From positions 1-64,000 of the forward strand of contig CABSCP010000027.1 in the NCBI GenBank assembly GCA_902476265.1: a stretch of 64,000 nt of DNA. Reading direction: 5' to 3'. Under the pieces are notes generated by a model. It saw nothing but the letters and a program-made list of their open reading frames with translations, was not told the DNA's origin and did no database searches. Both the position numbers and the translations under genes were made by a program. The stretch comes from an uncultured Lachnospiraceae bacterium (lineage in GTDB: Bacteria > Bacillota > Clostridia > Lachnospirales > Lachnospiraceae). The stretch's first letter is position 1; the number at the start of each line of letters is the position of its first letter. Below are positions 26,037 to 34,284 of the stretch, piece by piece.

Positions 26037-27491
26037 ATGAAAGAAACGAATGAAGAAAAGGCAGTTGTTCCGAACCGGGTGGCCGGGGTCAGTATCAGTG
26101 TGAAATCCTTTGTGACGGCTATGGTGATGCTGTTTGTGCTGATGATTGTGACTTATATCCTGACCTTTTTCATCCCGGGAGGGGAATATCAAAGGAGCGC
26201 GGAGGGCGGTACGGTGCAGGTGCTGCCCGGCACTTTTTCCTATGCGAAAGGGGAGCTGCCGTTCTGGAAATGGCTGCTTTCCCCGGTGCTCATGCTGGGA
26301 GCGGAAGGCGGGGGCACCGTGATGGCCATTCTGGTTTTTCTGCTGGTGATCGGCGGGATTTTCCACTGTATGGATAAAAGCGGTCTGATGTATTATATGC
26401 TCCTTGCCATCAGCCACCGGTATGAAAAGAAAAAATACAGGATGCTCATGGTCATCGTCCTGTTTTTTATGTGCATGGGGTCTTTTGTAGGTTCCTTTGA
26501 AGAAAGCGTGCCGCTGGTCCCCATCGTGACCGCGCTGGCAATTTCCATGGGGTGGGATGCCATGGTGGGCCTGGGAATGAGCCTTTTGGCTATCGGATGC
26601 GGTTTTTCCACCGGAATCTGCAATCCCTTTACCGTGGGGGTGGCGCAGCAGCTGGCGGATCTGCCCATGTTTTCCGGCGCGCTCCTGCGCATCCTTTCTT
26701 TTGTGCTGATTTATGCCTGCCTGACGGCTTTTTTGATCCGTTATGCGAAAAAGATCGAAAAACAACCGGAAAACTCGGTCCTTTACGGAAAAGAGACTAT
26801 GTCCTGCGGTGCAGTCCTTCGGGAAGATTTCGTACCTGATCCGGAGAAAGGAAGAGGTCTGAAACGGTTCGGCATCATTTTGGGATGCGGGATCGTGCTG
26901 ATTTTTGCGTCCGGATTCCTCCCTTTTCTCCAGGGGGTCCTGATGCCCATGATCGCAGTTCTTTTTTTGACGGCGGGGCTGGCGGCGGTGCGCGCCTGCA
27001 GAATGGAGTGGCCGCAGATCGGGCGCTATATGCGGGACGGGGCCGTGAGCCTTCTTCCGGCAGTGCTGCTCATTTTAATGGCGGGCAGCATCAAATATAC
27101 GCTGGCGGAGGCAAAGATCCTGGATACGATTCTCTACCGGGCGTCCGGACTCATTGAAGGAATGCCGGGAGGGGTGGCGGTACTTCTTCTGTATGGCTTT
27201 GTTCTGCTGATGAACTTTTTTATTTCCTCGGGTTCCGCAAAAGCCTTTTTGATGATGCCCCTGATCGTGCCCATCGCTGATTTCTGCCGTGTTTCCAGGC
27301 AGCTGGGGGTGACGGCTTTCGCGTTTGGAGACGGCTTTTCCAATGTTTTTTATTTCACCAATCCGGTGCTTTTGATCAGCCTGGGACTGGTGGGAGTGGG
27401 ATATGGGGCCTGGGCGAAATGGAGCTTTCGTTTCCAGTTGGCGGTTTTGTTTCTGACAGGAATGATTCTGTTGTGCGCCGCATATGTTTAA
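26037..27491 (+). CDS. YfcC/DcuC-family anaerobic carrier
   Basis: Polytopic inner-membrane carrier of 484 residues with about 12 hydrophobic segments. The N-terminal signature FFIPGGEYQRS after the first helix, GSFVGSFEESVPLVPI, and GLGMSLLAIGCGFSTGICNP are typical of the YfcC family. That family is related to C4-dicarboxylate carriers and to arginine/ornithine-type exchangers. The symmetrical second half has SSGSAKAFLMMPLIVPIADF. Substrate is unknown; members are usually linked to organic-acid or amino-acid exchange in anaerobes. The next gene overlaps or abuts its end. Confidence 0.85.
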   Translation: MKETNEEKAVVPNRVAGVSISVKSFVTAMVMLFVLMIVTYILTFFIPGGEYQRSAEGGTVQVLPGTFSYAKGELPFWKWLLSPVLMLGAEGGGTVMAILVFLLVIGGIFHCMDKSGLMYYMLLAISHRYEKKKYRMLMVIVLFFMCMGSFVGSFEESVPLVPIVTALAISMGWDAMVGLGMSLLAIGCGFSTGICNPFTVGVAQQLADLPMFSGALLRILSFVLIYACLTAFLIRYAKKIEKQPENSVLYGKETMSCGAVLREDFVPDPEKGRGLKRFGIILGCGIVLIFASGFLPFLQGVLMPMIAVLFLTAGLAAVRACRMEWPQIGRYMRDGAVSLLPAVLLILMAGSIKYTLAEAKILDTILYRASGLIEGMPGGVAVLLLYGFVLLMNFFISSGSAKAFLMMPLIVPIADFCRVSRQLGVTAFAFGDGFSNVFYFTNPVLLISLGLVGVGYGAWAKWSFRFQLAVLFLTGMILLCAAYV

Positions 27492-27501
27492 GGGAGAAAA
27501 A

Positions 27502-28305
27502 ATGCGGCGCCGCGTTTTGCAAAAAGAGAAAGGAAGCAGAGCAGCGGTTATGGGAGGTCAGATTATCGGTATTTTACTCAGCATTGCGCTGGCTGTCGCG
27601 TCATGCGATGCACAGGCAGCTGCAGCATGGAGCGCGGGACAGGAACCGGCGGACGGGAGCGCTCCCGCACGGGAGAGTCCGGATATGATTTTTGAGCCGG
27701 AATTTACCAGTACGGAAATCCCGGATGAAGTATTTGAACGAATGGCAGGAAAATCCTACGGAGAGGATTGCACGGTGCCCCGGGAACAACTGCGATATCT
27801 GCGGTTATCCTACACAGGCTTTGACGGCCTGCCTCACACCGGAGAAATGATTGCGAATAAGGCCATTGCCGGACAGCTTTTGGAAATTTTCGAAGCTCTC
27901 TATGAAGAAGGATATCCCATAGAGAGGATAGAACTGATTGATGTGTATGACGGAGACGATGAAGCGTCCATGGAGGCGAACAATACCTCCTGCTTTAATT
28001 TCCGGAAAATTGCCGGGTCGGAAAAGTTGTCAAAACACAGCCTGGGGCTGGCGGTAGACATCAATCCGTTGTATAATCCTTATGTAAAGAAAAAACAGGA
28101 AGGTCTTTTGGTACAGCCGGCTTCGGCTGCCGGTTATGCGGACAGAAGTGCGGTGTTTCTTCATAAAATAGAGGAAGGCGATTCCTGCCTCCGGCTGTTT
28201 TTGGAACACGGGTTTTCCTGGGGCGGAAACTGGAAGAGCGTGAAAGATTACCAGCATTTTGAATGGGAACAAAAGACCGGAGAAACGGAGAGAGAAAATG
28301 GATAA
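27502..28305 (+). CDS. M15-family D-alanyl-D-alanine carboxypeptidase (VanY-like)
   Basis: Zinc peptidase that trims the stem peptide of cell-wall peptidoglycan. The ATG at 27502 is preferred to one at 27484 because AAGGGAG sits at the right distance. 267 residues. A membrane segment near 20-37 ends in LAVASC, a possible lipobox, so it is probably an outer-face lipoprotein or signal-anchored. The zinc site is formed by SKHSLGLAVDIN (His and Asp) and by His in DYQHFEW near the C-terminus, and NPYV is a common family word. The stop overlaps the start of the next small membrane protein. Confidence 0.88.
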   Translation: MRRRVLQKEKGSRAAVMGGQIIGILLSIALAVASCDAQAAAAWSAGQEPADGSAPARESPDMIFEPEFTSTEIPDEVFERMAGKSYGEDCTVPREQLRYLRLSYTGFDGLPHTGEMIANKAIAGQLLEIFEALYEEGYPIERIELIDVYDGDDEASMEANNTSCFNFRKIAGSEKLSKHSLGLAVDINPLYNPYVKKKQEGLLVQPASAAGYADRSAVFLHKIEEGDSCLRLFLEHGFSWGGNWKSVKDYQHFEWEQKTGETERENG

Positions 28306-28693
28306 AAACAATGTGAAGAGACTGATCGGATTTGGAATCGGGGCGGCAGTGCTGTTTTACCTGGCGCCGCTGGTCCTGGCACAGATGCCGGAAAGCGCTC
28401 AGGCGATGGGCAGTTTGCTTCTGCTGATGATCCTGAATCAGGTGTTTATGGCGGTAGTGGGATGGCAGTCGGCATATATTCCCAAATATGCAATCTATGT
28501 ACCGGTTGTCGTCATTTTAATTTACCTGCTTTCAGAGCTGCTTTTTTACGGCGCTGTCAGCTGGTCCATGGAATTGAATTATCTGGAGACAGGTTATATC
28601 GCTTATTTTCTGAAGAAGCTTCTGACAAAAAGACAGCGGCTGGAAGAAAAGAAAAATAATAAACCGTTCCCCAAAGGCGTGGGGAGAAAATAA
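28298..28693 (+). CDS. Small integral membrane protein, function unknown
   Basis: 131 residues from the ATG at 28298, which overlaps the preceding stop (ATGGATAA) and has GGAGAG upstream. Three hydrophobic segments lie at about 8-26, 36-55 and 60-80, followed by an amphipathic region and a Lys-rich tail (KKLLTKRQRLEEKKNNK). No family recognised. Translational coupling with the M15 carboxypeptidase suggests a cell-envelope role. Confidence 0.75.
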   Translation: MDKNNVKRLIGFGIGAAVLFYLAPLVLAQMPESAQAMGSLLLLMILNQVFMAVVGWQSAYIPKYAIYVPVVVILIYLLSELLFYGAVSWSMELNYLETGYIAYFLKKLLTKRQRLEEKKNNKPFPKGVGRK

Positions 28694-28707
28694 GCGATCC
28701 CCGTCTT

Positions 28708-29430
28708 TTATAGAAAGCCCCCGTCAATGGTGAGGATCTGTCCTGTCATATAAGAGGGGGCCTGTGCCAGCTGGAGGGCAAGAGCCGCCACTTCCTCAGG
28801 ACGTCCCAGCCTGTCGGCAGGAATTTCGTCGATGAGCGCCTGCATTTCTTCTTCGGAAAGGCAGCGGTTCATATCGGTGTCAATGACGCCGCAGGCGATG
28901 GCGTTGACCACAATATTGCTGGGGGCCAGTTCTTTTGCCAGCGCTTTGGTCAGGCTGTTTACCGCTCCCTTTGAAGCGGAATAGGCGGCTTCCATGGAAG
29001 CGCCTGCGGTGCCCCAGACGGAGGAAATATTGATGATGCGGCCGTTCTTTTCATGAACCATGAGAGGGACGGCCTTTTTGCAGGTATAGAAGCAGGCATC
29101 CAGGTTGGTGGACATCACCCGCCGCCATTCCTCACAGGTCATATCGGAAAGAAGCCCGATATAGGAAATGCCGGCATTGTTGATCAGCACATCCAGGCGG
29201 GAAATGCCGGAAAAAAGCGCTTCCACCGTCTGATAATCTCCCATATCGCCGCAGAAGGGGACGGCCCGTATCCCGTATTTTTCCGAAAGGGATTCGCAAA
29301 ATGTTTGTAAAAGTGTTTCCGATTTTAAGCAGGTGAGCGTTAAATCGTAGCCGGCCGCAGCAAAAGCCAGGGCAATGGCCCGGCCGATTCCTCTGGAAGC
29401 GCCTGTGATGAGGGCGGTTTTATGATTCAT
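28708..29430 (-). CDS. SDR reductase, EF-P 5-aminopentanone reductase type (YmfI-like)
   Basis: NAD(P)H-dependent short-chain reductase of 240 residues. It has the Rossmann motif TGASRGIG at 8-15, NNAG near 88-91, catalytic Ser in INISSVWG and the YSASK pair near 151-155. Start at the ATG at 29430 (MNHKTALITG) with AAGGA about 10 bases upstream. It belongs to the FabG-like group; the words GVIDTDMN, LSEEEMQAL and EIPADRLGRPEEVA match the branch annotated in Firmicutes as the reductase that finishes the elongation factor P modification. A lone 3-oxoacyl-ACP reductase role is the alternative, but no fatty-acid genes are nearby. Confidence 0.82.
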   Translation of the reverse strand: MNHKTALITGASRGIGRAIALAFAAAGYDLTLTCLKSETLLQTFCESLSEKYGIRAVPFCGDMGDYQTVEALFSGISRLDVLINNAGISYIGLLSDMTCEEWRRVMSTNLDACFYTCKKAVPLMVHEKNGRIINISSVWGTAGASMEAAYSASKGAVNSLTKALAKELAPSNIVVNAIACGVIDTDMNRCLSEEEMQALIDEIPADRLGRPEEVAALALQLAQAPSYMTGQILTIDGGFL

Positions 29431-29471
29431 TTTTAAAAAATCCTTTCCGTGCGGCATATTGGAGCCGTTGT

Positions 29472-29541
29472 TTTGTCACACTATTATAGCATCGGGAGAA
29501 AACTTTGTCACGTCTGCCTGTGCGAACTGTAACTTTGTCAC
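29472..29541. promoter_or_regulatory. Divergent control region with three TTTGTCAC repeats
   Basis: TTTGTCAC occurs at 29472-29479, 29504-29511 and 29534-29541, spaced 32 and 30 bases. On the minus strand GTGACA (part of the middle repeat), a 17-base spacer and TATAAT form the promoter of the reductase gene. Confidence 0.55.
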
Positions 29542-29569
29542 AGTACGCTCGCAGACAGCGATGCCGGTG

Positions 29570-29598
29570 TTGAAAAAGGGCGGTGTTTCGCGTATACT
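29570..29598 (+). promoter_or_regulatory. Promoter of thioredoxin reductase gene
   Basis: TTGAAA at 29570-29575, 17-base spacer, TATACT at 29593-29598; AGAAGGAGGG precedes the ATG at 29635. Confidence 0.65.
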
Positions 29599-29634
29599 GA
29601 AATAAGATAAAACAGGTAGAAGGAGGGCAAGCGG

Positions 29635-30552
29635 ATGTATGATTTGATTATTATCGGGTCCGGTCCGGCAGGTTTAAGCGCAGCGGTGTATGGGAAGCGC
29701 GCCGGATTTAAGACTCTTGTTTTGGAAAAAAATCCCATGAGCGGAGGGCAGGTTTTAAATACTTACGAGGTAGACAATTATCTGGGACTGCCGGGCATCA
29801 ACGGCTTTGACATGGGAATGCAGTTTCGGGAACATGCGGATAAGCTGGGCGCTGAATTTGTGGAAGCGGATGTGACGGAACTGATCAGTGAAGAGGAACG
29901 GAAGGTGGTAAAAACTTCCGAAGGTGATTTCGAGGGCAGAGCGGTCATCATTGCGACTGGCGCCAATCACCGTCACCTGGGCGCGCCCGGAGAAGAAGCC
30001 TTTTCCGGGGCAGGAGTCTCTTACTGCGCAACCTGTGACGGCGCTTTTTTTAAAGGAAAGACTACGGCTGTCATCGGCGGCGGAGACGTGGCGGTGGAAG
30101 ATGCCATTTTCCTGGCCCGTGGATGTAAAAAAGTTTATCTGGTACACAGAAGGGATGAACTGCGGGCGGCCAAGAGCCTCCAGGATCAGCTGTTCGCTCT
30201 CCCCAATGTGGAAGTGATCTGGAACAGTACGGTAAATGAGATTCAGGGGGATGAAGTGGTAAAAGGCATTTCCCTCCATAACAAAGTAAACGGATCGGAT
30301 CAGGGGATCCCTGTGGACGGCGTGTTCGTCGCAGTGGGCATCCGGCCGGAATCGGAATTGTTTACCGGGCTTGTGGAAGCGGATCAAAACGGATACCTGA
30401 AGGCGGGAGAGGACTGCGTCACCAGCGTGCCCGGCATATTTGCGGCCGGGGATGTGCGCACCAAAAAGCTGCGGCAGATTGTGACAGCGGTTGCCGACGG
30501 GGCCAATGCGGTGACTTCCGTACAGGAATATTTTTTGTCGGCAAAAAGGTGA
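29635..30552 (+). CDS. trxB: Thioredoxin reductase
   Basis: FAD enzyme that passes electrons from NADPH to thioredoxin. 305 residues: FAD-binding GSGPAGLSAAVYG at 8-20, redox-active Cys131-Ala-Thr-Cys134 in SYCATCDGAFF, NADPH-binding GGGDVAVEDA, and the C-terminal FAD site GIFAAGDVRTK. Length and motif order match low-molecular-weight TrxB. It has its own promoter and terminator. No thioredoxin gene lies beside it. Confidence 0.95.
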   Translation: MYDLIIIGSGPAGLSAAVYGKRAGFKTLVLEKNPMSGGQVLNTYEVDNYLGLPGINGFDMGMQFREHADKLGAEFVEADVTELISEEERKVVKTSEGDFEGRAVIIATGANHRHLGAPGEEAFSGAGVSYCATCDGAFFKGKTTAVIGGGDVAVEDAIFLARGCKKVYLVHRRDELRAAKSLQDQLFALPNVEVIWNSTVNEIQGDEVVKGISLHNKVNGSDQGIPVDGVFVAVGIRPESELFTGLVEADQNGYLKAGEDCVTSVPGIFAAGDVRTKKLRQIVTAVADGANAVTSVQEYFLSAKR

Positions 30553-30600
30553 TCGAAAGAGGCCTGTAGATCAGATTTTTAATTCTAGCGGGTGGTGTGG

Positions 30601-30642
30601 ATACCGTATACAGTTTTCTGTCGGAAAACCTGTATACGGTAT
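30601..30642 (+). terminator. Terminator after trxB
   Basis: ATACCGTATACAG-TTTTC and GAAAA-CCTGTATACGGTAT form a stem of about 18 bp. The T run is short. Confidence 0.7.
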
Positions 30643-30679
30643 TTCACATTAGGGAAGTTTAAGAAAGTGAAGGAAACTC

Positions 30680-30708
30680 TTGACAAATCGCGACATGAAT
30701 TTTATAGT
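30680..30708 (+). promoter_or_regulatory. Promoter of the glucose-type PTS gene
   Basis: TTGACA at 30680-30685, 17-base spacer, TATAGT at 30703-30708. The predicted transcript start falls at or just before the first base of the antiterminator target at 30715. Confidence 0.8.
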
Positions 30709-30714
30709 ATAAGC

Positions 30715-30790
30715 ATAGTATGTAACTCTCAAGGAGGCATTCACTATACATGACACTTTGGATGGTTATGTGTATTGATGCCCTTTTTTA
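30715..30790 (+). promoter_or_regulatory. RAT antiterminator target overlapping a leader terminator (GlcT/BglG type)
   Basis: ATAGT (30715-30719) pairs with ACTAT (30743-30747) around TGTAACTC-TCAA-GGAGGCATTC, which follows the RAT consensus TGTTACTG-loop-CAGGCA with compensated changes. The 3-prime half is shared with a terminator: GGCATTCACTATACA (30736-30750) can pair with TGTGTATTGATGCC, followed by CTTTTTTAT to 30790. The two folds exclude each other, so binding of the antiterminator encoded at 33162 should allow read-through into the PTS gene. The AAGGAGG within the RAT loop mimics a ribosome site. Confidence 0.8.
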
Positions 30791-30873
30791 TTTCTATGGC
30801 AAATCAGGTGCAAATCGGCGCATAAATACCATACATCCGTACCAAAAAACAAACAAAATAAGGAGAGATGAAA

Positions 30874-33048
30874 ATGAAAGACAAAGTGTTTGGTGTTCTG
30901 CAGCGTGTCGGACGTAGTTTTATGCTTCCCATCGCCATTTTGCCGGTGGCGGGGCTGTTGCTTGGAGTCGGAAGTTCTTTTACGAATGAAACTACGATTG
31001 CCACTTACGGCCTTCAAAAAATCCTGGGGGATCAGACTTTCCTCCATGCGTTACTCGTTATTATGAATAAAGTGGGGAGCGTGGTATTTGACAATCTGCC
31101 GCTCATTTTTGCCATCGGCGTGTCCATCGGTATGGCAAAAAAGGAAAAAGAGGTTGCGGCCCTTTCTTCCGTGATCGCTTATTTTGTGATGAATACGGCG
31201 ATCAATGCCATGCTTGCGCTAAACGGCGATATCCTGGCAAACGGCGAAATCGCGGAACATGTGCTGGGCGGAACCATCGCGTCGGCCTGTGGGATTCAGA
31301 CGCTGCAAATGGGGGTGTTCGGCGGCATTATTGTGGGGCTTGGCGTGGCCGCTCTTCATAACCGTTTCTATAAAATCAGCCTGCCAAACGCCCTGTCCTT
31401 TTTCGGAGGAACGAGATTTGTTCCGATTATTTCTACTGTAGTTTACATGTTTGCAGGCATTGCATTATACTATATTTGGCCGGTTGTGCAAAACGGAATT
31501 TATGCCCTGGGCGGTCTGGTGACGGGGAGCGGTTATGTGGGAACGCTGATTTTTGGCCTGATAAAACGGGCGCTGATTCCTTTTGGACTGCATCATGTGT
31601 TCTATATGCCTTTCTGGCAGACGGCTGTGGGCGGCACCATGGAGGTGGCCGGACAGATGGTACAGGGCGGACAGAACATTTTCTTTGCCCAGCTGGCGGA
31701 TTCCGCCAATGTGGCGCATTTCAGTGCGGATGCCACGAGATATTTTTCGGGAGAATTTATTTTCATGATTTTCGGGCTGCCCGGAGCTGCGCTGGCCATG
31801 TACCGCTGTGCGAAGCCGGAGAAAAGGAAAGCGGCGAGCGGACTGCTCTTATCCGCATCCCTGGCCTGCATGATGACCGGCATTACGGAGCCGCTGGAAT
31901 TTTCCTTCCTGTTTGTGGCGCCGGCTCTGTTCGCGGTTCAGGTGGTGCTGGCGGGATCCTGCTACATGGTTGCCCATATCTTAAATATTGCGGTGGGACT
32001 GACATTTTCCGGCGGTTTTCTGGATTTCTTCTTATTCGGCATTCTGCAGGGAAATGAAAAGACGAGCTGGCTGAGAGTCATTCCGGCAGGAATTATTTAC
32101 TTTATCTTATATTATTTTATTTTCCGGTTCCTGATTACCAAATTTAATTTCAAAACACCCGGAAGGGAAGACGATAACACCGAAACAAAATTGTATACAA
32201 AAGCGGATGTCAATGCCAGAAAAGAAGGTCAGGAAAAGAAAGGCGGGGATGCTCCGCAGGATTCCCTCAGCGCTGTGATCACAAGAGGGCTGGGCGGCAG
32301 AAAAAATATCAGTGATGTGGACTGCTGTGCCACAAGGCTGCGCTGTACGGTGAACCGTCCGGAACTGGTAGACGATGCCCTGCTCAAATCCACAGGCGCG
32401 TCCGGCGTGGTTCACAAAGGAAACGGGGTACAGGTGATCTACGGGCCTCATGTGACGGTGATCAAATCCAATCTGGAGGATTACCTGGAAACAGCGCCCG
32501 ATGAGGAATCCGGCAGCGGGCAGCAGGAGAAAACCGAGACGGCGCCTGCCGGAGCGAAAGAAAAACAACACCAAAATCAGCCGGTAAAAACCATTGTGAT
32601 TTCCAGCCCGGTCACCGGCACAGCGGCGGATTTGTCTGACACGCCGGATGAGGCTTTCGCGGGGAAAATGATGGGAGACGGCGCGGCTGTTACGCCTGCA
32701 GATCCTGTGGTGAGGGCGCCTGAGGACGGCGAGATCTGTTTTGTGTTTGACACCGGACATGCCGTGGGTTTTCTGACAGATACCGGAATCAGCCTTTTGA
32801 TCCATATCGGGATCGATACGGTAAAACTGGGCGGAAAAGGGTTTGAAGTCCTGGTTGCAGCCGGGCAGAAAGTGAAGAAGGGCGAGCCCATGATCAGGCT
32901 GGATCTGGATTACCTGAAAGGAAATGCCCCCTCCCTTGTCTCCCCGGTGCTGTGCACGGAACTGCAGGAGAATGAAAAGATCCGTCTGCTCAAAACCGGA
33001 GAAATCAAAGCGGGAGAAGCGCTTTTTGCAGTGGAAATCTGCGGATGA
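30874..33048 (+). CDS. PTS glucose-family EIICBA permease
   Basis: Imports and phosphorylates a sugar of the glucose/N-acetylglucosamine/maltose family. 724 residues: EIIC membrane domain (about 1-425), EIIB at about 460-540 with phosphocysteine Cys485 (CATRLR), a Gln/Ala linker, and EIIA at about 575-724 with active His644 (LIHIGIDTV) and the partner His629. The second ATG, at 30874, is chosen because AGGAGAG touches the first ATG at 30868 but lies eight bases from the second. The GlcT-like RAT in the leader and the antiterminator gene downstream make glucose or a glucosamine derivative the likely inducer. Its EIIA domain may also serve the EIIA-less EIIBC at 39132. Confidence 0.93.
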   Translation: MKDKVFGVLQRVGRSFMLPIAILPVAGLLLGVGSSFTNETTIATYGLQKILGDQTFLHALLVIMNKVGSVVFDNLPLIFAIGVSIGMAKKEKEVAALSSVIAYFVMNTAINAMLALNGDILANGEIAEHVLGGTIASACGIQTLQMGVFGGIIVGLGVAALHNRFYKISLPNALSFFGGTRFVPIISTVVYMFAGIALYYIWPVVQNGIYALGGLVTGSGYVGTLIFGLIKRALIPFGLHHVFYMPFWQTAVGGTMEVAGQMVQGGQNIFFAQLADSANVAHFSADATRYFSGEFIFMIFGLPGAALAMYRCAKPEKRKAASGLLLSASLACMMTGITEPLEFSFLFVAPALFAVQVVLAGSCYMVAHILNIAVGLTFSGGFLDFFLFGILQGNEKTSWLRVIPAGIIYFILYYFIFRFLITKFNFKTPGREDDNTETKLYTKADVNARKEGQEKKGGDAPQDSLSAVITRGLGGRKNISDVDCCATRLRCTVNRPELVDDALLKSTGASGVVHKGNGVQVIYGPHVTVIKSNLEDYLETAPDEESGSGQQEKTETAPAGAKEKQHQNQPVKTIVISSPVTGTAADLSDTPDEAFAGKMMGDGAAVTPADPVVRAPEDGEICFVFDTGHAVGFLTDTGISLLIHIGIDTVKLGGKGFEVLVAAGQKVKKGEPMIRLDLDYLKGNAPSLVSPVLCTELQENEKIRLLKTGEIKAGEALFAVEICG

Positions 33049-33161
33049 TCCACACCGGGACGGCAGGCTTTTGACCGGGAAATGAGCGGTGAGGGCGGCA
33101 GGCCGAAAGGATGGAATTTGCCGTGACTGCCCCGCTTCTGCGGCGGCGTAAGGAGGGGAAT

Positions 33162-33998
33162 ATGTACAGAATCAGAAAAGTGTTGAACCATAACGCGGCA
33201 ATCGTAATCGGTATGGAGGATAACCAGGAATATCTGCTCATGGGAAAAGGCGTGGGCTTTGGGAAAAAAACAGGAGAACGGGTGGAGGCCGGACCTGAAA
33301 CGGCGGCCTACTGCCTACAGCAGACTACGGACAGAGGCAGCGCCAGGGAGATCATAAAGTCGGTATCGCCGGTCTGTCTGGAACTGGCCAATGAAGTGCT
33401 CAATGAGGCGGAAAGAGTGTTTGGCAAAATTGACCGGTCCATCCTTTTCTCCATGGCGGATCATATCGAATTTGCGGTCAGGCGGATCAAAAACCATGAG
33501 CAGATCAGCAATCCTCTGACGGAGGATATCAGACTGATGTTCCATCGGGAGTATAAGGTGGCACAGTGTGTGGAAAAGCTTCTGTGGGAGCAGATGAAGG
33601 TGAAAATAGACGAACATGAAATCGGTTATCTTGCGCTGCATGTGCACGCCGCCATCGAGGATGAAAAAGTGTCGCAGGCCATGCAGATCGCCCGGGCTGT
33701 CAGGGAATGCGTCACTTTGGTGGAACAGCAGACGGGCATGAAAATAGACACCATGTCACTGGCCTATAACCGGTTGATGAATCATGTGCGTTATATGGTG
33801 GCCAGGGCCATGAACGGGGAAAAACTGAAGCTGAATATGAACGACTATATGCGTTTGAAGTTCCCTGAAGCTTTTGAAACGGCCGCAGCCGTATGCGAAG
33901 AAATCGGAAAAAGCCTGAAAAAACAGCTGGATGATGTAGAAACGGGATATCTGGCAATGCATATTGAAAGGGTGAAGGACGACGAACTCGCCCGGTGA
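33162..33998 (+). CDS. BglG/GlcT-family transcription antiterminator
   Basis: RNA-binding regulator of the PTS gene just upstream. 278 residues from the ATG at 33162, which has AAGGAGGGG upstream; a longer frame adds 17 residues without support. The N-terminal CAT domain (1-60) has the family start MYRIRKVLNHNAAIV. Two PRD domains follow, with regulatory histidines such as HIEF near 104 and LALHVHAAIE near 160, and a last PRD word MAMH-like (YLAMHIERV). It stabilises the RAT fold when dephosphorylated at PRD1. Its likely target is the RAT at 30715. Confidence 0.92.
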   Translation: MYRIRKVLNHNAAIVIGMEDNQEYLLMGKGVGFGKKTGERVEAGPETAAYCLQQTTDRGSAREIIKSVSPVCLELANEVLNEAERVFGKIDRSILFSMADHIEFAVRRIKNHEQISNPLTEDIRLMFHREYKVAQCVEKLLWEQMKVKIDEHEIGYLALHVHAAIEDEKVSQAMQIARAVRECVTLVEQQTGMKIDTMSLAYNRLMNHVRYMVARAMNGEKLKLNMNDYMRLKFPEAFETAAAVCEEIGKSLKKQLDDVETGYLAMHIERVKDDELAR

Positions 33999-34015
33999 CG
34001 GGAAAAAGATCGAAA

Positions 34016-34061
34016 AAACATCGGCTTATGGATGATACCATACCAAAGCCGGTGTTTTTTT
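34016..34061 (+). terminator. Terminator after the PTS/antiterminator operon
   Basis: ACATCGGCTT pairs with AAGCCGGTGT, followed by TTTTTTT. Confidence 0.8.
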
Positions 34062-34185
34062 GTGATAGATTTGTAATATATTAATGCCAAAAACAGACGG
34101 GAAGATTTTGTGCATAATGCTGAAAAGAGGGTGGATTTACGTAGAATAGACACAAAAAATGGAAGCATTTTCCGAGACGCAGGAA

Positions 34186-34214
34186 TTGACAAAATGTTGC
34201 ATCAGTGTTATAGT
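34186..34214 (+). promoter_or_regulatory. Promoter of the NlpC/P60 hydrolase gene
   Basis: TTGACA at 34186-34191, 17-base spacer, TATAGT at 34209-34214. The tandem words GTAACAAATGTAACAAATG follow at about 34239-34256. Confidence 0.8.
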
Positions 34215-34284
34215 AATTCTTGGATTTAATAATTTTGTAACAAATGTAACAAATGACACGGAGATTTCGTACTCGGGGGAGTCT

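Noticed and set aside
25407..26765. 452-codon minus-strand ORF across the ABC exporter and YfcC genes
   Set aside because: It crosses two clear genes in antisense, is His/Gln-rich as such shadows are, and lacks a start signal.
30750..30866. Leader ORF with AAGGAGG upstream of the PTS gene
   Set aside because: The AAGGAGG is part of the RAT loop and the spacing is long; the region is explained by the RAT/terminator structure.
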